Shown here piece by piece: positions 39,953 through 49,195 of a stretch of DNA of 64,000 nt. The stretch's first letter is position 1, and each line of letters starts with the position of its first letter. The translations under genes and the position numbers were made by a program. A model generated the notes under the pieces. It saw nothing but the letters and a program-made list of their open reading frames with translations, was not told the origin of the DNA and ran no database searches. The stretch is from Paenibacillus sp. CC-CFT747 (GTDB lineage Bacteria; Bacillota; Bacilli; Paenibacillales; NBRC-103111): positions 5,813,501 to 5,877,500 of the forward strand of contig CP106741.1 in NCBI GenBank assembly GCA_030323305.1. Reading direction: 5' to 3'.

Positions 39953-40750
39953 TCACGAACGGGAAAAACCATTGCCGCCCCGCCTCCGGACCTGCACAGC
40001 TCTATACCATTGAAAGCAGAAGATCGTGATAAGCGCGACCTCGATAACGTCACCGCCGTAATACATGAGCTGCGCGCCCGCTTGGGCCTCCTCCACCGGC
40101 ACCCTCCGCGGAGGGGAAAAGTAAACGATTTTCGATAGGATACTATGAGCGGCAGAGCTAAGAAGGAGAACAACGGCTCGGAAGGAGAAGCTGAAACGGT
40201 GAGAGACCGGGTCCACATACAGGATGGATGACGCGGCAAGATATCCGCTTAGGAAGAAATGCAGGTGAACCAAAAAATAGACCATGCTGCTGCCATGCAT
40301 AACCTCATATAAAGATGTGGTGTATAACAACCAGATTCCTCCGCTATTCAGAAAGGCGGCCGTCACCGGGTGCACCAGGATACGGATCAGCGGCAAATTC
40401 ATAAAGTGCGTGACACGCCGTGCCCATTGGGTCGGCAGTAATCGTATTGCCAAGGTTACAGGGGCAGCCATTACAATAAGCAGAGGGGCTATCATTCCAA
40501 GGAGCATGTGCTCCGTCATATGGGCAACAAATCCCAGGTGTATAGGTCCTGCAGCAAAACCACCGGTCCCCAAGGCCACGCTCCCCACCCCGCCGCACCA
40601 GCAGAGGCTCCGGTATACCGGCCATTTCCGAAAGCGGCCGTTGGATTTACCAGCTGCAGCCAAATACATAACGGCAAAAGCAACAAAAAATAAAGCCGGC
40701 CAAAATTCAAACCATAAGCCTCCGGTATGGTCAGCGGCGCTAGTGTGCAT
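39953..40750 (-). CDS. ctaG: Cytochrome c oxidase assembly protein CtaG (caa3 type)
   Basis: A 265-aa protein with about seven membrane spans. It matches the caa3-type CtaG family in MTEHMLLGMIAPLLIV, in LHFFLSGYL and in the C-terminal QLMYYGGDVIEVALI. Family role is maturation of the haem-copper oxidase, probably copper delivery. Its ATG is 1 base after the DUF2243 stop, so the two are one unit; no oxidase subunit genes are in the window. Confidence 0.9.
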   Translation of the reverse strand: MHTSAADHTGGLWFEFWPALFFVAFAVMYLAAAGKSNGRFRKWPVYRSLCWCGGVGSVALGTGGFAAGPIHLGFVAHMTEHMLLGMIAPLLIVMAAPVTLAIRLLPTQWARRVTHFMNLPLIRILVHPVTAAFLNSGGIWLLYTTSLYEVMHGSSMVYFLVHLHFFLSGYLAASSILYVDPVSHRFSFSFRAVVLLLSSAAHSILSKIVYFSPPRRVPVEEAQAGAQLMYYGGDVIEVALITIFCFQWYRAVQVRRRGGNGFSRS

Positions 40751-40751
40751 G

Positions 40752-41248
40752 TCAGCTCCTTGACTCCCCTTGGGGAGATTCTTTATGGGTACGGGCGATT
40801 ATGACCATCCCCAGGATAATCAGCAGAGTGGCTGCGACGTTCCAAATGACATCGTAGGGCAACAGGTCTACTTCATAACGGATCTGGTGGAGCCTCATCC
40901 ATTTATGCTGAACCATCCCGTCATACAGTTGAAACCCGCCGGCCCCCAGAAATACCCCACCCCACCAGCGCTTTAGACGGAGAGCCTGCCGGCGCCGGAG
41001 ATCGGCTAACATAAACAAGGAAGCGATCGTCGCGAACCAGCTGAAGGCATGGAAAAGACCATCGGAGACCAATCCGATTCCGGTTGTCGATTTATCGTAA
41101 AAGTGATGCCAGTGAAGCAGCTGGTGAAAAACGGCCTCATCAAAAAAGGCCACCAAGCCTAAACCGAACAAAATACCGGACCATAGGTTGCGCGCCGAAG
41201 CATGGACTTGTGCCTTTACTTTTTTGGACTAGGCCTTGCGCTATTCAT
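40752..41248 (-). CDS. DUF2243 membrane protein (frameshifted at N-terminus)
   Basis: A four-span membrane protein of about 166 aa (SGILFGLGLVAFFDEAVFHQ, WFATIASLFMLADL, VAATLLIILGMVIIA). DUF2243 proteins are often next to CtaG, as here, and are thought to act in oxidase assembly or respiration. The frame from the TTG at 41171 lacks the usual first turn. Adding one A to the 6-A run (complement of 41220-41225) gives an ATG at 41248 with a nearby ribosome binding site and MNSARPSPKKVKAQ. That repair is inference. Confidence 0.8.
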
Positions 41249-41358
41249 GACCTGCTCACGCCTCCACCCTATTCAGATCTTTCTTCTATCTTTAACCTAA
41301 CCCGTATTCCCTTAATCGCAGTATCCTAATAAAGGGGAACGCGGTTCCAGGCATAAAA

Positions 41359-41394
41359 CAAAAGCCCGCCGTTTCAGGGAAACAGCGGGCTTTT
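41359..41394. terminator. Hairpin terminator near the PhyH gene end
   Basis: AAAAGCCCGCCGTTT and AAACAGCGGGCTTTT pair, with T and A tracts on both flanks. It lies 60 bases beyond the PhyH-type stop, correctly placed to end it. Confidence 0.8.
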
Positions 41395-41453
41395 CCTTAT
41401 GATCCTATGGGTAGTCGGAAATTCGATTTCTTCTTAATCAAAAGGCCCTAACG

Positions 41454-42289
41454 TTAAATGGCCGACCGGTTTTCTTCCTGCTTGCGGTAAACCACCGGGA
41501 AGCTGTCTCCCGACATCGGTTCTCCCGCCTTGACGTGAATGTGGGCCTCCATCACATGATTCCCCGTCGGGGCGTAGATCGTTTGGCCCGGCATGTAGTG
41601 AACGGCAATGGCCCGGCGCTTGCGCTCGGAGCGGTTGTTAGGGGAACCGTGCCAAGTGAGGCAGTGGTGATACCCGACCTGGCCCTTCTTGATTTCAAAA
41701 GGGACGGCTTCCGTACTTACCCCGGCCGGCAGCAGCTCGGGAGAGCGGTGGACCGGCTTGAAATCGTCGCTGCTGCTCAAGTACTTCTGATGATTGCCCC
41801 ACTTGTGGCTGCCGGGCACCATCCACATGCAACCATTCTCGATCACCGCATCGTCTAACGCCACCCACGCGCTGACCAGATCGGAGGGCTGAATGACCGG
41901 CCACAGGGGATGATCCTGGTGCCAATAGGTCGGCCCCCGGTGACAGGCGGCTTGTATTGAATCTGGTCATGCCAGATCCGCAGGGTATCGGTCCGGCAAA
42001 GCTGGGCCACCTCTTCGCAAATCGTCCGGTTGGCGGCATGCTCCAGGTAGACCTCGCTTGCCATCCAGATGTTCACAATCTGAATGACCGTTTCCTTCTT
42101 CGTGATTTTCATCCCGTAGTGGGAATTATCCAGCATATTGCGGTTATGAACGGGCTTCTTGACGGATTTTCCTTCCATCACCATTTCCAGCTCTTCCCGA
42201 AGCTTCTCGACCTCCGCGTCGGACAGGACGATTCCGCCCTTGAGATAGCCTTTCTCGTCAAACTCCTGAATTTGCTCGTTGGTTAACAT
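41454..42289 (-). CDS. Phytanoyl-CoA dioxygenase family oxygenase (frameshifted)
   Basis: An Fe(II)/2-oxoglutarate-dependent oxygenase of about 278 aa. After repair the metal motif reads TYWHQDHPLW (H-x-D), and the distal His and 2OG-binding Arg are in GYHHCLTWHGSPNNRSERKRR. The frame breaks at the C5 run 41934-41938; one added base joins PVTGG to PTYWHQD. GAGGGGGAACCCGAA precedes the ATG. Members hydroxylate diverse small molecules in bacteria. The divergent AraC regulator with a cupin-like sensor suggests a catabolic or natural-compound role. Confidence 0.88.
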
Positions 42290-42440
42290 TTCGGGTTCCC
42301 CCTCGCGTAATGATTTACGCTTACAGCATACCAAGCCCCTCCCCTTCCGGTCTTTAGAGAAAACCAAGTTGTTCTTGCACTTTTCCCAGATTCCGGTAAG
42401 AATAGGGAGTAACGAAAGCAGAGCAGGAGGAGGTCTGGCA

Positions 42441-43340
42441 ATGGTAACCGAAGCGCCGAAGGAACAAGTCGGCCGCCTGGGCGATCTCCGTCCCACGGTC
42501 AATTTCGCCAATTACATCACGGTTCCGCCCGGAAGGGTGTGGGGGCCCCGAATCAATCCCGACTCCCAGCTCGTCTACATTGTGTCCGGCGGAGCCACCC
42601 TCGAGCTGGCGGGCCGTTTGATCGAGGCCGCACCGGGTCATTGTCTTTTTTACGGATCGGAAACTCCCCACCGGTTATCGGCTCAGGCTAATGAACCGCT
42701 TACCCTGTCGAGCATTCACTTCAGCTGGAACGCCCCCTCTCTCGAACCCCGTCATCCGGTCCCCGGGATCCGGGACTGCCGGGAGGAGGATCTTTCTTTG
42801 CCCGCCAAAGCCTACGAGGTGGAGGTGGAAGGCAGCGGACCCGCCGTTATGCAGCATTTGTATGATCGCAAAGGACTGGAGCCTCTCTTCCATGAACTGG
42901 CCAAGGAGTTCATCGAAGAGGCTCCCGGTGCCGGAGCCGCGATGCGGGGATTGCTCGTGCAGCTTCTGGTCACGCTGCTGCGGTATCAGCTCGACAAGCG
43001 CTTCCGGGCCGCAAGCGGCAGCAGCAAAATCGCCGATGCCTTGGAAGCGGTGGAGAAGGACCCGGCTTATCCGTGGACGATTCCGGAGCTTGCTTCCTTG
43101 ACGGGTTATCACCCGACTTACTTTGCGGAGCTATTTCGGGAGACGACCGGCCTGACGCCGAAGCATTATCTCATCCGGGAACGGATCCGACAGGCTCAGC
43201 TCCTGCTTTCGAGAGAACCGTCCATCGAAGAAGTCGCAGCCAAGCTCGGCTATTCGAGCATTCATTATTTCTGCCGCAATTTCAAAGCCGTCACCGGCTT
43301 GACCCCAAGCCAATTCCGGCAGCGGAGCCGGATCTTCTGA
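42441..43340 (+). CDS. AraC-family regulator
   Basis: A 299-aa regulator. An N-terminal cupin-like domain (LVYIVSGGATLELAG, PGHCLFYGSETPH) is followed by two helix-turn-helix units (TIPELASLTGYHPTYFAELF and SIEEVAAKLGYSSIHYF). The ATG at 42441 has AGGAGGAGG eight bases upstream; the longer reading from 42279 would overlap the divergent gene. It is divergent from the PhyH-type oxygenase and probably controls it in response to a sugar-like ligand. Confidence 0.92.
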   Translation: MVTEAPKEQVGRLGDLRPTVNFANYITVPPGRVWGPRINPDSQLVYIVSGGATLELAGRLIEAAPGHCLFYGSETPHRLSAQANEPLTLSSIHFSWNAPSLEPRHPVPGIRDCREEDLSLPAKAYEVEVEGSGPAVMQHLYDRKGLEPLFHELAKEFIEEAPGAGAAMRGLLVQLLVTLLRYQLDKRFRAASGSSKIADALEAVEKDPAYPWTIPELASLTGYHPTYFAELFRETTGLTPKHYLIRERIRQAQLLLSREPSIEEVAAKLGYSSIHYFCRNFKAVTGLTPSQFRQRSRIF

Positions 43341-43443
43341 GGAATTAAGTCGTTTATCCCTCTTCTCGTCGACATTATTCGACAAACACTTCCCCTCCTC
43401 TGCTATATACTGAAAGGGTAGTCAAGCTGAAGGAGGCGCTGAT

Positions 43444-44376
43444 ATGGGGGAACCTGCTATCATAGGAAACGCGAGCCACTCTTACCGGGTGGAGGAAGGC
43501 TGGGGAAAGCGGCCGGACGGCCAAGCGTACGGCTATACCCATGGCATTTGCGTAGATGCCGAGGACAATGTTTATGTGCATCATACGGGGAAGGACCCGG
43601 TACTTGTTTTTGATCCGAAGGGTAAGCTCCTCGCCTCTTGGGGAGAGGAATTTGAAGGAGGCGCCCACGGCTTCTATCTTCATCAAGAGCCGGACGGTAA
43701 GCAGTTTCTGTACTTTACGGATACGAAAAGAAGCCTTCTGGTCAAAACCACGTTGGACGGCGAAGTGCTTCTCGAGATCGGCACTCCCGACCGGCCCGAC
43801 CTGTACGGGGATGACCGGAGATACATACCGACCGATGTCTGCGTAGGGCCGAACGGCGATATTTATGTAGCCGACGGCTACGGGCAGTATTATGTGCACC
43901 AGTACGACGCCTCCGGCCAATACATCCGCAGCTGGGGCGGACGGGGCTCCGAGCCGGGCAAGCTCATCGAGCCCCACGGCATATCGGTCAATCCGAGAGG
44001 CCCGGAGCCGGAGCTGTATGTGGCCGACCGCCGGAACCACCGCATCCAGGTGTTTACCATGGACGGCCAGCATAAGCGCTTCATGGATCACAACCTGGAT
44101 CTTCCCTGCAGCTTTTACTTCTTCCGGGATGAGGTGTACATTCCCGACTTGGACAGCCGGATCACCATTCTGGATGCGGAGGACCGCCTGATCACCCATC
44201 TGGGTGAGGATCAGCAGGCCTACAAGCAGAAAGGCTGGCCCAATCTGCCGAAGGACTATTTCCGTCCGGACAAATTCAGCTCTCCTCACGGCGTCTGCGT
44301 CGATTCGCAAGGAAACGTGTACGTGGCCGAATGGATCTCGGACGGCCGGATCACGAAGCTCGTGCGCCAAGGGTAG
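43444..44376 (+). CDS. NHL-repeat beta-propeller protein
   Basis: A 310-aa beta-propeller of NHL repeats, each with a G-x-Y-V-A-D pattern (NVYVHHTG, GDIYVADGYGQYYV, ELYVADRRNHRIQVF, GNVYVAEWISDGRITK). No signal peptide is visible, so it is probably cytoplasmic. Related propellers include peptidyl-glycine lyase-like and lactonase-like enzymes. With the oxygenase nearby, a lactonase or lyase role is plausible, but no catalytic set is evident. GAAGGAGGCGCTGAT precedes the ATG. Confidence 0.85.
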   Translation: MGEPAIIGNASHSYRVEEGWGKRPDGQAYGYTHGICVDAEDNVYVHHTGKDPVLVFDPKGKLLASWGEEFEGGAHGFYLHQEPDGKQFLYFTDTKRSLLVKTTLDGEVLLEIGTPDRPDLYGDDRRYIPTDVCVGPNGDIYVADGYGQYYVHQYDASGQYIRSWGGRGSEPGKLIEPHGISVNPRGPEPELYVADRRNHRIQVFTMDGQHKRFMDHNLDLPCSFYFFRDEVYIPDLDSRITILDAEDRLITHLGEDQQAYKQKGWPNLPKDYFRPDKFSSPHGVCVDSQGNVYVAEWISDGRITKLVRQG

Positions 44377-44417
44377 AGTATTTGCCGCTGCACCGTGCTT
44401 CGCCTAAACCATAAGAA

Positions 44418-44455
44418 ACAGGCTTCCTTCCGTGAGCGGATGGAAGCCTTTTCTT
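44418..44455 (+). terminator. Terminator after NHL gene
   Basis: AGGCTTCCTTCCG and GGATGGAAGCCT form the stem, followed by TTTTC. The rest of 44456-44635 shows no gene I can support. Confidence 0.75.
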
Positions 44456-44635
44456 TATTCGGAGCATGGCGACGTTGCTGGTATGCCGTTGCGGCAGACC
44501 GGCGTTGCATCGGGGGATGCGGCGTCTGCCTAACAGCACGGACCATTATCCTGCCAACCCAAAAAGCCTCTCAGGCCGGCATGCTTCCTGCCTATCTTAA
44601 GGAGCCCCGATTCGGAAACCCCACCCGTCCCCGCT

Positions 44636-46077
44636 TTATTTCTTGAGACCTTCCATCAATTGGTCCCGCATCCAACTGGTCGAGACCAGCCCGTCCCCTT
44701 CCTTCAGAAGGATATCGTAGAGCCGCCTTCTCAGTTCCTGAGCCCTCCTGTGATTCTCCGGCATCCGAACGACGTTGTTCAGCTCATGCGGGTCGTTCTT
44801 CAGGTCGTACAGCTCATCCGTGTCCGTCGGATTCCAGACATATTTCCAGTCCCGGGTTCGAAGCATGCGCTGGGAAAAAAGTCCGAACTGCTGCCCGTTG
44901 TAGGTGGAGACGACCTCTTCCCGCCAACCTTCGGGAGAGGACATGACGGACGGTTCTCCCTCTCCCGTCCATAACGGGAGAAGGGAGCGGCCGGCCAGAA
45001 CGGCCCCTTCGGGATAAGGCGCCCCTGCCAGGTCAAGCAGGGTAGGCGGCAGATCAAGGAACGGATAGACGAAGGCGTCGCTCCGGCTTCCCGGCGGAAT
45101 CACCCCGGGCCACCGGACCAGGAAGGGCACGCGCACCACATCGTCATACATCACATAATGCTTGTCGATCATGCGGTGCCCGCCTGCCATGTCCCCGTGG
45201 TCCGATGTGAAGACCACCATCGTCTGCTCCTTCTGCCCGGCATCTTCCAATGCCTTCAGAACCCTTCCGACGGCATCGTCCAGCTGGGTAATGACCGCGT
45301 AATACCGTGCCACCGCTGGCGCCCAGTCCTCCCAGGTCAACTCCTCAATTTTCCAATTTCGGAGCTGCTGGCCCTGGATGTAGGGCTTGCCTTCAAAGGT
45401 CTCCGCAAAGCTCTCCCACGGAGGAATCTCCTCCGGAGAATAGAGAGCGGCGAATTCCTCAGCGGGCCGGCAGGGCAGATGGGGCTCGGTAAAATTGACA
45501 CGAAGCTGCCATGGCCCCGTCCCTTCCGTCAGCTTCTTCATGGCCTCGATGGCCAGAGCTGCGGTCCGGTGCGTCCGGGTTTCCTCTACCGGAAGGGGGT
45601 CGATTTCCCCCAGAATCCTGCCGAGTAGGTAACAGCGGGCTCCCGGCTCTTCAGATAGTCCCGGTAGAGCCGTTCACTGTCGATGTATTCCCCGTATCCG
45701 TAGGAAGTCGGGTCATGGTCCGGGTTCACGTCCCACTTGCCCAAGTACACGTTCCGGTAGCCTTCCATCTCCAACGAACGGGCCCAGGAAAACGAATCGG
45801 GCTCCAGCGCCTTTACCGGAAGGCCGAGGGAAGGATTCCACAGCCCGCCGTAGGTTTCCGGCCTTTGTCCGCATACGAACGCTTGGCGTGCCGGGCCGCA
45901 TACGGGGATGGGCGAATAGGCCTGGCGGAAGGCCATCCCCTCCGACGCCAGCTGGTCCAGATGGGGGCTGCGGACGGACCTCCCGCCGCTCCACCCTACA
46001 CAGTCATGCCGGAGCTGGTCGGCGACGATGATCAGTAGATTCGGCTTTCGACCCTCCGCAGCGGAAATCCTTTCCAT
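44636..46077 (-). CDS. Sulfatase with Cys/formylglycine motif (frameshifted)
   Basis: An arylsulfatase-family hydrolase of about 480 aa, probably cytoplasmic as no signal peptide is present. It carries the full sulfatase signature C-x-P-x-R (PVCGPARQAF), whose Cys is converted to formylglycine in active sulfatases. Metal ligands are visible in LLIIVADQLRHD and TSDHGDMAGGH. The frame breaks at the C5 run 45607-45611; one added base gives AGFWGEIDPLPVEETR. The ATG at 46077 follows GGGAGGAAG, 20 bases after the upstream sulfatase-family gene. Last gene of the island; no maturase gene is in the window. Confidence 0.88.
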
Positions 46078-46097
46078 AGCGCTGGCTTCCTCCCTTC

Positions 46098-47486
46098 TCA
46101 AACCTGCTGTTTCCGCTGGCGGCTTGCTTCATCAAACCGCTCCCGCCGGGGGTCCTTCATCCAGACCTCCCAGGTTAATCCGTAGGAAACCAGGATGTCG
46201 TGGATCCGGTTGCGGAAGGGCAGCCCCACCTCGAGCTGCTCTCTCATCGGATCCTCGCGCCCGTCCAGCACTTGCTCCACCCAGCTTCTCAGCTTTCCTC
46301 CAGGTGGTCGGCAATCGCCGGGAAGCGTTCCGCCACGTTACTCGTCTCATCGGGATCCGTCGTCAACTGATACAGCTCACGCGGAGGACGCCGGAAGGGA
46401 CCGGAATCGTAGGTGCGGATAAACTTGTAATCCCGGGTGACCACCCCCGGCTGGCCTGCCAGGCGCATTCGCTCAGGTAGATCTCCTCCCGCGTCCCCTC
46501 CTCCTTCCCTTCCATCGACGGCCAGAGGCTTCGACCGTCCAGTCCGGGCGGAACCTCCACTCCGGCCGCCTCGAGAAGGGTCGGCATCAAGTCGACCTGC
46601 TGAACCAGCCCCTTTACCCGAAGACCTTCCGGAAGTTTGCCGGGATACCGGAGCAGAACGGGAACGTTCACCGTCGTTTCGTACAGGCCGCAGTGGTCCC
46701 AGTAAATGTCATGCTCGGTCAGGCTTTCCCCATGATCGCCGAACAAGACGACCATCGTGTTCTCATACAGCCCTTCCGCCCGGAGCCCTTCATCGAGCTC
46801 CTTCAACCGGTCGTCCAGATAACGGATTTCCGCGTCATAAAGCGCGTTTAAATAGTCCGCATCGGTCACCGGACCCAACTGGTCGTAATGATGATGCTTA
46901 AAGAACGGATAGGCCGCATGATTGTAGGCCGCCTCCATGCTCCGGTTGTGAGGATCGAACGGGTCCCGTCCTTCCTCATAGAATGGCCTCACCATCTCCG
47001 GCGGCGGAACATACGGGGTGTGAGCGTCCCAATAATGAAGAAAGAGGAAGAATTTCTCGTTCTTATGCTGCCGGATCCAAGGCAGGGCCAGCTCGTTCAC
47101 GGTCCGCCCGTCGATATTCCGCTGGGCCCCCGAGGAATTGATGTAATACCGGAAGCCCCGGGCGAACCATTCCTTCAGCTGGTACAAATTATCCACCGCT
47201 GCCGTGGTGTAGCCGGCATTCTTCAGAATCGAAGGCAGCCAGGCTTCTTTTTGGGAAGCTGGGTCAAGGAAGAGCCGTGCGATACGATACCGGTCCGAAG
47301 GCCGAGCTTTCCCGTGAAGATTCCCGTATGGGCGACCTCGGTCGGAATGTCGGCGGCATAAGCCCTTTCGAAGAGCACGCCTTCCGAGGCGAACTGGTCG
47401 AGATAAGGGGAAGTCGGCTTGCGGTAGCCGTAGCAGCCAAGGCGAGAAGCGCGCAGGGTATCGAGGGAAATCATGACGATGTTCAT
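46098..47486 (-). CDS. Sulfatase-family hydrolase lacking CxPxR (three frameshifts)
   Basis: An alkaline-phosphatase-superfamily hydrolase of about 463 aa with no signal peptide. Metal sites are in IVMISLDTLRASR and VVLFGDHGESLTEHD. At the nucleophile position it reads ADIPTEVAHTG instead of C/S-x-P-x-R, so it is probably not a classical formylglycine sulfatase. The frame breaks at the T5 run 47248-47252, the C5 run 46444-46448, and 46294-46296; one base at each restores a continuous protein ending ASRQRKQQV. Its ATG overlaps the cysC stop. It could hydrolyse sulfate or phosphate esters using the nearby Thr. Confidence 0.85.
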
Positions 47487-48022
47487 ACGGCTTCTCCCTG
47501 CCTGCGTCTGGCTTCCATATAGTCCAGCACCAAAGAGACATTGCTTTCGACCGGATCGCGGTCCGTGCGTAGGATCAGATCCGGCTGCTCCGGTGATTCA
47601 TAGCTGTCTCCGATTCCGGTGAACGAGGGGATTTCGGCCCGGCGGGCTTTGGCATACAAGCCCTTCACATCCCTCCGCTCGCATTCCGCCAAGGGACAGT
47701 CCACGTAGATTTCGACATAGCCAGGAAGCTCCTCCCGGGCCATCTGCCTCATTTCCCGGTAAGGCGTAATGGCCGAAACGAGCACGGTGACCCCATTGCG
47801 GGAAAGCAGCCGGCTCAAGTAAACAATCCGGCGGATATTATCCAGCCGGTCCTCGCGGGAGAAGCCGAGCCCCTTCGAAATCGTGTTCCGGAGCTCATCC
47901 CCGTCGAGAAGCTCCACCTTATTCCCCGACGCCCGCAAGGCCTCCTGCAAAGCCTTTGCCGTTGTCGTTTTGCCGGCTCCTGACAGTCCCGTGAACCATA
48001 ATACCAAGCCCGCCTGTTCCAT
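47483..48022 (-). CDS. cysC: Adenylylsulfate (APS) kinase
   Basis: A 179-aa APS kinase, intact, which makes PAPS from APS and ATP. It shows the P-loop GLSGAGKTT, LLDGDELRN, FSREDRLDNI, and the family motif near the C-terminus FTGIGDSYESPEQPDL. AGGAGGAG precedes the ATG, and its stop overlaps the start of the next sulfatase-family gene (ATGA). No ATP sulfurylase, PAPS reductase or sulfotransferase is in the window, so its job in a catabolic operon is unclear: use of released sulfate, or phosphorylation of a related substrate. Confidence 0.92.
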   Translation of the reverse strand: MEQAGLVLWFTGLSGAGKTTTAKALQEALRASGNKVELLDGDELRNTISKGLGFSREDRLDNIRRIVYLSRLLSRNGVTVLVSAITPYREMRQMAREELPGYVEIYVDCPLAECERRDVKGLYAKARRAEIPSFTGIGDSYESPEQPDLILRTDRDPVESNVSLVLDYMEARRRQGEAV

Positions 48023-48119
48023 CCTAACTCCTCCTCTTATGCCTTATCCGCCGTGAAAGCCCCGCTTCCTTATCAGCCCGTCGTGAAAATTTCCCCCAAC
48101 CCAGTTAAGGGTAAAAGCA

Positions 48120-49127
48120 CTAGCTCCTTATCTCCGCAACCTCCACCGGTCGGCCGCCCTCTTCATGGGAACGGATGGCGGCTTCGATGGCCGCCTGGAC
48201 CGCCAGCGCGTCCCGGCCTGACGCTTCAATGGCCTCCGGAGGAACGCCTTCCCGGATTTCCCGAATAAACGTCTCGAGCCGCACCCGGAACGTATCGTTG
48301 AAGCCCTTCAGCCCGCCGAAGATCGAATTGCGGAATACCTTAAGCTCCTCCTGACGGCCCGGATATAGGGTAGCGGATTCGTACACGTTGTCGATGACAA
48401 ACCGGCCCTTGTCTCCCGCTACCTCACAGCTCTCGATCGGATGGCCACCGAACAGATCGTAGCTTCCGGTCAGATGCCCGACCGCCCCCGACTCGAACTC
48501 CAGATTGATGGAGGCCGTGGACCAAACCGTGCGTCCCGGGGCTTTGGTCAGGAAGGCTTGCACCCGGCGAATCTCCCCGCCGAAATAGCGGAGGACGTCG
48601 AAGGAATGAGGGTGAAGGGCCCTCAGATGAATCCACGGGCTCGTTTCGTTCGGATTGCCGATGGTGAGCCGCATGTTAAGGAACAGCGGATGGCCGACCT
48701 CCCCGTTCTCCATCCACTGCTTCGCCCGGCGGGCGGCGGGGGTGAACCGGTGATTCAGGTTGCACGCCAATCTTACGTTCTGTTCCTCGGCTAGACGGAT
48801 CATTTCCTTCGCTTCCCCGATGTCATTCGAGATCGGCTTCTCCACCAGCACATCCTTGCCCGCCTTCAACGCCGTCATCACCGGTCCGAAGTGGTGTGAC
48901 CCATTCTCGAAGCCGCCGGTGGCCACGCTTATGACATCGAGGTCCTCTTGCTCCATCATGGTCTCCAGGTCGTAATAGGCTCTTACCCCGAACTGGGCCC
49001 CCACTGCGTCGGCGAGCGTCCGGTTCATGTCGCAAACCGCCTTCAATTCCACCTCCGCATGATCCTTGTAACACCCGCAATGAATCCGCCCGATATGGTT
49101 GACTCCCACCACTGCTGCTTTAATCAA
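48120..49127 (-). CDS. Gfo/Idh/MocA-family dehydrogenase A
   Basis: A 335-aa NAD(P)-dependent sugar or cyclitol dehydrogenase. The Rossmann start is AAVVGVNHIGRIH, the catalytic Lys is in VLVEKPISND, and the substrate site includes CNLNHRFTPAARRAK and HLRALHPHSFDVLRYFGG. The TTG start at 49127 is chosen for its AGGAGGAGAG site; the longer reading from 49163 lacks one. It is a close paralogue of the second dehydrogenase at 51.5-52.5 kb and lies between a terminator and cysC. Confidence 0.9.
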   Translation of the reverse strand: MIKAAVVGVNHIGRIHCGCYKDHAEVELKAVCDMNRTLADAVGAQFGVRAYYDLETMMEQEDLDVISVATGGFENGSHHFGPVMTALKAGKDVLVEKPISNDIGEAKEMIRLAEEQNVRLACNLNHRFTPAARRAKQWMENGEVGHPLFLNMRLTIGNPNETSPWIHLRALHPHSFDVLRYFGGEIRRVQAFLTKAPGRTVWSTASINLEFESGAVGHLTGSYDLFGGHPIESCEVAGDKGRFVIDNVYESATLYPGRQEELKVFRNSIFGGLKGFNDTFRVRLETFIREIREGVPPEAIEASGRDALAVQAAIEAAIRSHEEGGRPVEVAEIRS

Positions 49128-49161
49128 TTCCGCTCTCCTCCTTTCCCTTCCGGCACCAATC

Positions 49162-49187
49162 AAAAAAGGGGAAGGCTCCCCTTTTCC
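49162..49187 (-). terminator. Terminator or attenuator inside the sulfatase island
   Basis: On the minus strand AAAAGGGGAG and TTCCCCTTTTTT form a short stem with a T-run just after the third sulfatase-family gene. Genes downstream may need a further promoter or readthrough. Confidence 0.7.
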
Positions 49188-49195
49188 TACTCTTC

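Noticed and set aside
44395..44646. Plus-strand open frame of 83 codons
   Set aside because: It starts inside the NHL gene terminator and has no ribosome binding site.
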